Shown here piece after piece: positions 59,548-64,000 of a stretch of DNA of 64,000 nt. Below the pieces are notes generated by a model. That model saw nothing but the letters and a program-made list of their open reading frames with translations, was not told where the DNA came from and did not search any database. The DNA is taken from contig NZ_LAIJ01000004.1 in the NCBI RefSeq assembly GCF_001449115.1, positions 26,826 to 90,825 on the forward strand. The letters run 5' to 3'. The DNA is from Occallatibacter gabretensis. GTDB lineage: Bacteria; Acidobacteriota; Terriglobia; Terriglobales; Acidobacteriaceae. Numbering within the stretch: position 1 is the first letter of the stretch; each line of letters starts with the position of its first letter. A program made the position numbers and the translations under genes.

Positions 59548-61272
59548 ATGGCGAAGAGCGTAGCTGAAATCTTCATCGAAACACTTGTCAACGCCGGCGT
59601 GAAACGAATCTATGGGGTGGTCGGAGATTCGCTGAATGGGCTCACAGACGTGATTCGGAAAGGCAAGCAAATTGAATGGATGCACGTAAGGCATGAAGAA
59701 GTAGCCGCGTTTGCTGCCGGAGCGGAGGCCCATCTCACAGGAGAGATTGCCGTCTGCGCCGGCAGTTGTGGGCCGGGCAATCTTCATCTCATAAACGGTC
59801 TCTTCGATTGCCACAGGAATCGTGTGCCCGTTCTTGCAATTGCAGCGCAGATCCCGAGTCATGAGGTCGGAAGCGGCTATTTTCAGGAGACGCATCCCGA
59901 GCATCTATTCAAGGATTGCAGCCATTACTGCGAACTGGTCTCTCAGCCAGAGCAAATGCCGCGCGTGTTGGGAATCGCCATGCGTACCGCCCTGACAAAA
60001 AGAGGAGTGGCTGTGGTCGTCATCTCAGGAGATGTGGCTCTCCGAGAGTGTCCCGCGCCCGCGCTGAAGCTGGGCATCGAAGCGTCAGCTTCGCTACTTT
60101 TTCCATCGGACGGAGAATTGCGTAGTGCCGCTGAAATCCTCAACGGCGCGCGCAAGGTGGCGATTCTTGGCGGCGCGGGCTGCGAGGGCGCACACGCGGA
60201 GCTGATTGCCGTAGCGGAACGGTTGAAATCGCCGATCGTTCACGCGCTGCGCGGCAAGGAGTTTATTGAATACGACAACCCCTATGACGTCGGAATGACG
60301 GGACTGCTTGGTTTTTCGTCGGGCTACCACGCCATGATGAATTGCGATGCATTGCTTATGCTGGGGACGGATTTTCCCTATCAGCAGTTTTATCCGAAGA
60401 ATGCGAAGATCATTCAGGTCGACCGTAGCGGCGATCAGATTGGACGCCGCACTCCGGTGGATCTGGGATTGATCGGAAATGTGAAGGACACGCTGGAACG
60501 GTTGATTCCGCTGCTTGAGAGTAAGGCTGACCATTCCTATCTCGATCTATGCTTCGGACACTACCAAGATGCGCGTAAAAGTCTCGACGATCTCGCTGTC
60601 GGTGAACCGGGGCGAACCCCGATTCATCCGCAGTACGTGGTCAAGGTGCTGGATGAACTTGCCACGGAAGATGCAGTATTTACCTGCGACGTAGGTACAC
60701 CGACAGTCTGGGCAGCGCGCTATCTCCATATGAATGGTAAGCGCAGACTGCTTGGCTCCTTCAATCATGGCTCGATGGCGAATGCCCTGCCGCAAGCCAT
60801 CGGCATACAGGCCAGCCATCCAGGCAGGCAGGTCATTACTCTCTCGGGCGATGGCGGATTAGCGATGCTGCTCGGCGACCTGCTGACGCTCCGTCAGTTG
60901 AAGCTTCCAGTAAAGCTGGTGGTCTTCAACAACAGCTCGCTCGGTTTCGTCGAACTCGAGATGAAGGCAGCCGGACTTGTCGACTATGGCACAGACCTCC
61001 TCAATCCCGATTTCGCAAAACTCGCCGAGTCGGCTGGAATGTTCGGAGTTCGCGTGGAGAAGCCTGAAGAGCTGCGACCGGCCCTGACTGAAGCGCTGGT
61101 GCACGAGGGCCCTGCCCTGGTTGAGGTATTGGTGAATCGGCAGGAGCTTTCGATGCCGCCGACGATCAGCCTTGAACAGGCGCTCGGCTTCAGCCTCTAC
61201 ATGATCCGTGCTGTGCTCAGTGGGCGCGGCGACGAAGTGATCGATCTTGCCAAGAGCAATCTCATGCGGTGA
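59548..61272 (+). CDS. poxB: Pyruvate oxidase (ubiquinone-dependent, PoxB-like)
   Basis: 574 residues, equal to the E. coli PoxB range (572). TPP- and FAD-dependent, it oxidises pyruvate to acetate and CO2. The catalytic Glu is in [48 protein letters not shown] and the TPP motif [30 protein letters not shown] are clear. The C-terminal helix that binds membrane in E. coli has a plausible equivalent. The malic enzyme gene begins 28 bp later, and malic enzyme produces pyruvate, so the two form a malate-to-acetate route. Confidence 0.93.
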   Translation: MAKSVAEIFIETLVNAGVKRIYGVVGDSLNGLTDVIRKGKQIEWMHVRHEEVAAFAAGAEAHLTGEIAVCAGSCGPGNLHLINGLFDCHRNRVPVLAIAAQIPSHEVGSGYFQETHPEHLFKDCSHYCELVSQPEQMPRVLGIAMRTALTKRGVAVVVISGDVALRECPAPALKLGIEASASLLFPSDGELRSAAEILNGARKVAILGGAGCEGAHAELIAVAERLKSPIVHALRGKEFIEYDNPYDVGMTGLLGFSSGYHAMMNCDALLMLGTDFPYQQFYPKNAKIIQVDRSGDQIGRRTPVDLGLIGNVKDTLERLIPLLESKADHSYLDLCFGHYQDARKSLDDLAVGEPGRTPIHPQYVVKVLDELATEDAVFTCDVGTPTVWAARYLHMNGKRRLLGSFNHGSMANALPQAIGIQASHPGRQVITLSGDGGLAMLLGDLLTLRQLKLPVKLVVFNNSSLGFVELEMKAAGLVDYGTDLLNPDFAKLAESAGMFGVRVEKPEELRPALTEALVHEGPALVEVLVNRQELSMPPTISLEQALGFSLYMIRAVLSGRGDEVIDLAKSNLMR

Positions 61273-61300
61273 TGAATCAACCAATCTCGGAGGGATGGAA

Positions 61301-63007
61301 ATGGATGAGCAATTGCAGACGACCGCAGGCGAACAGGCCCGTCAGGTTTCCCTTTCTGGATTTAACCTGATTAACTCTCCACGCCTCAATAAAGGAACGG
61401 CCTTCACCGATCACGAACGGGATATATTCGACCTGCACGGTCTATTGCCGCCGCATGTGGGAAGTCTCGACGAACAGATCGAACGTAGAATGGAGGCCCT
61501 GCGCGCCCAGCCAAATGCCTTCAGTAAATACAGCTTTCTTCGTGACCTGCAAGACACGAACGAGACTCTGTTTTACGCGCTGCTGGTCCACAATATCGAA
61601 GAGATGCTGCCTCTGGTCTATACGCCGACCGTGGGTGAAGGCTGCCAGCGCTTCAGCGAGATATGGAGAAAACCTCGCGGTTTGTTTCTCAGCTATCCCA
61701 ACAAAGACCGCATCGAGCAGATCCTGAATCATTCTCGCTATGACAATGTGAAATGCATTGTCGTCAGCGACGGCGAACGCATCCTGGGACTCGGCGATCA
61801 AGGCGCTGGAGGCATGGGCATCCCGATCGGAAAGATGGCACTCTATACCGCACTGGGCGGAATTCATCCCGAGCATTGCCTGCCCATTCTGCTCGATGTA
61901 GGGACCGACAACGAAGACAGGCTGAAGAGCCCTCTATATATCGGGTGGAACCATCATAGAGTCCGCGGTGAGGAGTATGACGCGTTTGTTGATCTTTTTG
62001 TAAGCAGCGTGAAGAAACGCTGGCCTCACGTCCTTTTGCAATGGGAGGATTTTGCCGGCTCCAATGCCGCCCGTTTCCTTGCCCGCTACCGGGACCAGCT
62101 GTGCACGTTCAATGACGACATTCAGGGAACAGCAGCCGTCGCTGCTGCGACGTTGATCTCCGCGATCAACGTAACGGGTGTTCCACTAGAGCAACAAAAG
62201 ATCGCCATGGTTGGCTTCGGCAGCGCAGGTATTGGCATCACCAACCTGCTTGCGCAATTTATGCAGGACAGAGGCCTCACGGAGGCGGAAGCGCACAATC
62301 GCCTTTATGCGATTGATCGCTACGGCCTCGTGACGGAACGCGGCAAAGATGTACGGCCTGAGCAGCTACCCTACGCGCGCAAAGAACAAGAGGTGCAGGG
62401 GTGGAAGCAACCCAATGGAGAGATCACTCTGCTCGATGTGGTCCGCCATGCGAAGCCTTCGGTCCTTATCGGAGTTTCCGGCCAGCCGGGGGCCTTCACC
62501 GAAGAGGTGGTGCGCGAGATGGCAAAGTATGCGGAGCGCCCCGTCATCTTCCCACTCTCCAATCCCACCTCACGCAGTGAAGCCACCGCGCAAGACCTTA
62601 TGGATTGGACCGATGGCAGAGCACTGATCGGCACCGGCAGTCCGTTCGAACCGGTAAATGTCGGTGGAAAAAAGATCCCCGTCACTCAGACCAACAACTC
62701 GTATATATTTCCTGGACTCGCTCTTGGAATCCTTGCCTCCAAAGCCAAACGCGTTACGGACACAATGGTCAAGGCCGCGGCTGAGGAACTGGTCCGTCAT
62801 CTACCCACGCAAACAAACAAGCAGGCCGGCCTGCTTCCGCCGCTTGCCGACGCCCGGCAACTCGGCCGCATGATCGGGCAAGCCGTTGGCAGGCAGGCGA
62901 TGCTGGATAGGCAGGCGCAGGTTGTCGACGAACAGGAGTTGGAGCGCGAACTCACCGCGAATGTCTGGGAACCAGTCTATGTGCCCTACGAATTAAAACG
63001 TCAATGA
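61301..63007 (+). CDS. maeA: NAD-dependent malic enzyme (oxaloacetate-decarboxylating)
   Basis: 568 residues from the ATG at 61301, 7 bases after GGAGG; ATGs at 61247 and 61295 are less well placed. Converts malate to pyruvate, CO2 and NADH. It is the long malic-enzyme type (E. coli MaeA, 565): [59 protein letters not shown], the NAD-binding [12 protein letters not shown], and [15 protein letters not shown]. Between poxB and fumC, it fits a malate/fumarate-to-pyruvate and acetate module. Confidence 0.95.
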   Translation: MDEQLQTTAGEQARQVSLSGFNLINSPRLNKGTAFTDHERDIFDLHGLLPPHVGSLDEQIERRMEALRAQPNAFSKYSFLRDLQDTNETLFYALLVHNIEEMLPLVYTPTVGEGCQRFSEIWRKPRGLFLSYPNKDRIEQILNHSRYDNVKCIVVSDGERILGLGDQGAGGMGIPIGKMALYTALGGIHPEHCLPILLDVGTDNEDRLKSPLYIGWNHHRVRGEEYDAFVDLFVSSVKKRWPHVLLQWEDFAGSNAARFLARYRDQLCTFNDDIQGTAAVAAATLISAINVTGVPLEQQKIAMVGFGSAGIGITNLLAQFMQDRGLTEAEAHNRLYAIDRYGLVTERGKDVRPEQLPYARKEQEVQGWKQPNGEITLLDVVRHAKPSVLIGVSGQPGAFTEEVVREMAKYAERPVIFPLSNPTSRSEATAQDLMDWTDGRALIGTGSPFEPVNVGGKKIPVTQTNNSYIFPGLALGILASKAKRVTDTMVKAAAEELVRHLPTQTNKQAGLLPPLADARQLGRMIGQAVGRQAMLDRQAQVVDEQELERELTANVWEPVYVPYELKRQ

Positions 63008-63023
63008 AAGGAGGAGAACGGCG

Positions 63024-63950
63024 ATGAGCAATGCGGACGTTCGGATAGAGAAAGACTCCATAGGCGATGTTCCGGTTCCCGCCGACAAGCTTTGGGGAGC
63101 GCAGACGCAACGCTCGCTTGAACACTTCAGCATAGGCACAGACCTCATGCCAAGGGAGATGATCACCGCATACGCCATTCTGAAAAAAGGCGCGGCCAAT
63201 GCCAACTATGCGGGCAAGCGCCTCGACAACGAAAGTCATTCGTTGATCGTCCGCGTGTGTGATGAGATTCTTGCCGGTCAGCATCAAGGCATGTTTCCGT
63301 TGCATGTCTGGATGACGGGCAGCGGCACGCAATTCAACATGAACGTGAATGAGGTGATCTCAAATCGCTGCTGTCAGTTCGCAGGCACGCCGCTCGGAAG
63401 CAAGATCCCGGTCCATCCCAACGACCACGTGAACATGTCGCAATCGTCGAACGATTCATTTCCATCGGCTATGCACATCGCGGTTGCGGTGAATGTAAAG
63501 CAGAAGCTGATTCCCGCTGTGCAGCAATTGTGCAATGCGATTCATGCGAAGGCCGAAGAGTGGAGAGATATCGTCAAAATTGGCCGCACGCATATGCAGG
63601 ATGCCACGCCCCTCACGTTAGGGCAGGAGTGGTCTGGATACGCGGCAATACTCGACGACGCTATCGAACGGATCGAGGATACGCTGAAGGGCGTGTATCG
63701 CCTTGCGCTGGGCGGCACGGCGGTCGGCACTGGAATCAACGCGGCCCCCGGATTCGCCGAGGCGGTTGCGGTGGAGATCGCCGCGCTGACTGGTCTGCCC
63801 TTCGTTACAGCGCCGAATAAGTTTGCTGTGCAGGGATCTCACGATGCACTGGTCCAACTTTCCGGCTGTCTGCGCACATTGGCAGTGTCGCTCTACAAAA
63901 CTGCAAATGACATCCGGCTCATTGGATTGCCCGACGTTTTGTACCAGTGA
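63024..63950 (+). pseudogene. fumC: Class II fumarase, truncated at the 3' end
   Basis: 308 residues against about 460 for intact FumC. Up to about residue 296 the match is excellent: [76 protein letters not shown] and [11 protein letters not shown]. There the sequence departs from the family (which continues with SGPRxGxxE) and stops after 12 unrelated residues. The catalytic loop GSSxMPxKxN is absent, so this product should be inactive. A rearrangement or insertion whose other end lies beyond the window is likely; a local assembly join is also possible. Confidence 0.75.
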
Positions 63951-63964
63951 AGAGTTAGTGTAGC

Positions 63965-63992
63965 GCATCGATTTCTGAGTTCAGATCGATGC
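63965..63992. other. Near-perfect palindrome after the fumC break
   Basis: GCATCGAT (63965-63972) and ATCGATGC (63985-63992) enclose TTCTGAGTTCAG, with TCTGA/TCAGA pairing inside as well. It lies in the foreign sequence that replaces the fumC 3' end; it may be a mobile-element border or a weak terminator. Confidence 0.4.
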
Positions 63993-64000
63993 AGGATATG

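Noticed and set aside
59344..59904. 186-codon minus-strand frame overlapping the poxB start
   Set aside because: Overlaps conserved PoxB coding sequence for about 350 bases and resembles no protein; the remaining part is the poxB leader.

Overview
The window reads as chromosomal DNA of an acidobacterium, most likely family Acidobacteriaceae. This is inferred from protein families, not from a marker gene. The indicators are a 1,227-residue TonB-dependent receptor with an N-terminal carboxypeptidase-regulatory-like domain, an S53 peptidase with Ig-like repeats, a tricorn-type S41 peptidase, a YXWGXW-repeat protein, and moderately high GC with many short operons. About 50 protein genes, one tRNA-Arg(TCT) and one insertion sequence can be supported.

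Layout. 1-2.3 kb: the 3' end of a GH105-type unsaturated rhamnogalacturonyl hydrolase, a secreted cupin and kduD (pectin breakdown). 2.4-11.3 kb: a TonB receptor divergent from a lacI-GH2-permease operon, with a palindromic operator between them; this looks like an amino-sugar oligosaccharide uptake locus. 11.4-18.4 kb: housekeeping genes (YheT-like hydrolase, tRNA-Arg, flgM, CYTH protein, TonB-like protein, secA). 18.5-20.8 kb: a DHA2 efflux pump and its divergent TetR regulator around a perfect palindrome. 20.9-29.1 kb: tricorn-like protease, DinB protein, tmk, a frameshifted outer-membrane-type gene, a YXWGXW protein and a Tat-exported aminotransferase. 29.3-32.2 kb: a 2.9-kb IS1-like element with perfect 21-bp ends, an 8-bp target duplication and four passenger genes. 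32.4-37.2 kb: an SSS transporter, a small membrane protein, a fucose-isomerase-like enzyme and an M24-fold protein in one operon. 37.2-44 kb: ctaA, ackA, phosphoketolase, an acyltransferase and proC. 44-52 kb: EamA exporter, a beta-propeller-like protein, xylB, dps, a KdsC-like phosphatase, a HExxH protein and a serine hydrolase. 52-58.5 kb: sugar transferase, flippase and the S53 peptidase. 58.7-64 kb: ohr, poxB, malic enzyme and a 3'-truncated fumC.

Metabolically, xylulokinase, phosphoketolase and acetate kinase form a route from pentose to acetyl-phosphate, acetate and ATP. Pyruvate oxidase and malic enzyme add a second acetate and pyruvate node. The regulatory sites best supported by sequence are the LacI-type operator just downstream of a TTGACA-17-TATAGT promoter, the TetR palindrome, and a paired inverted repeat in the divergent promoter of the IS. 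The most unusual items are the passenger-carrying IS1-like element, the exported aminotransferase, the M24 homologue that has lost three of five metal ligands, and two broken genes.
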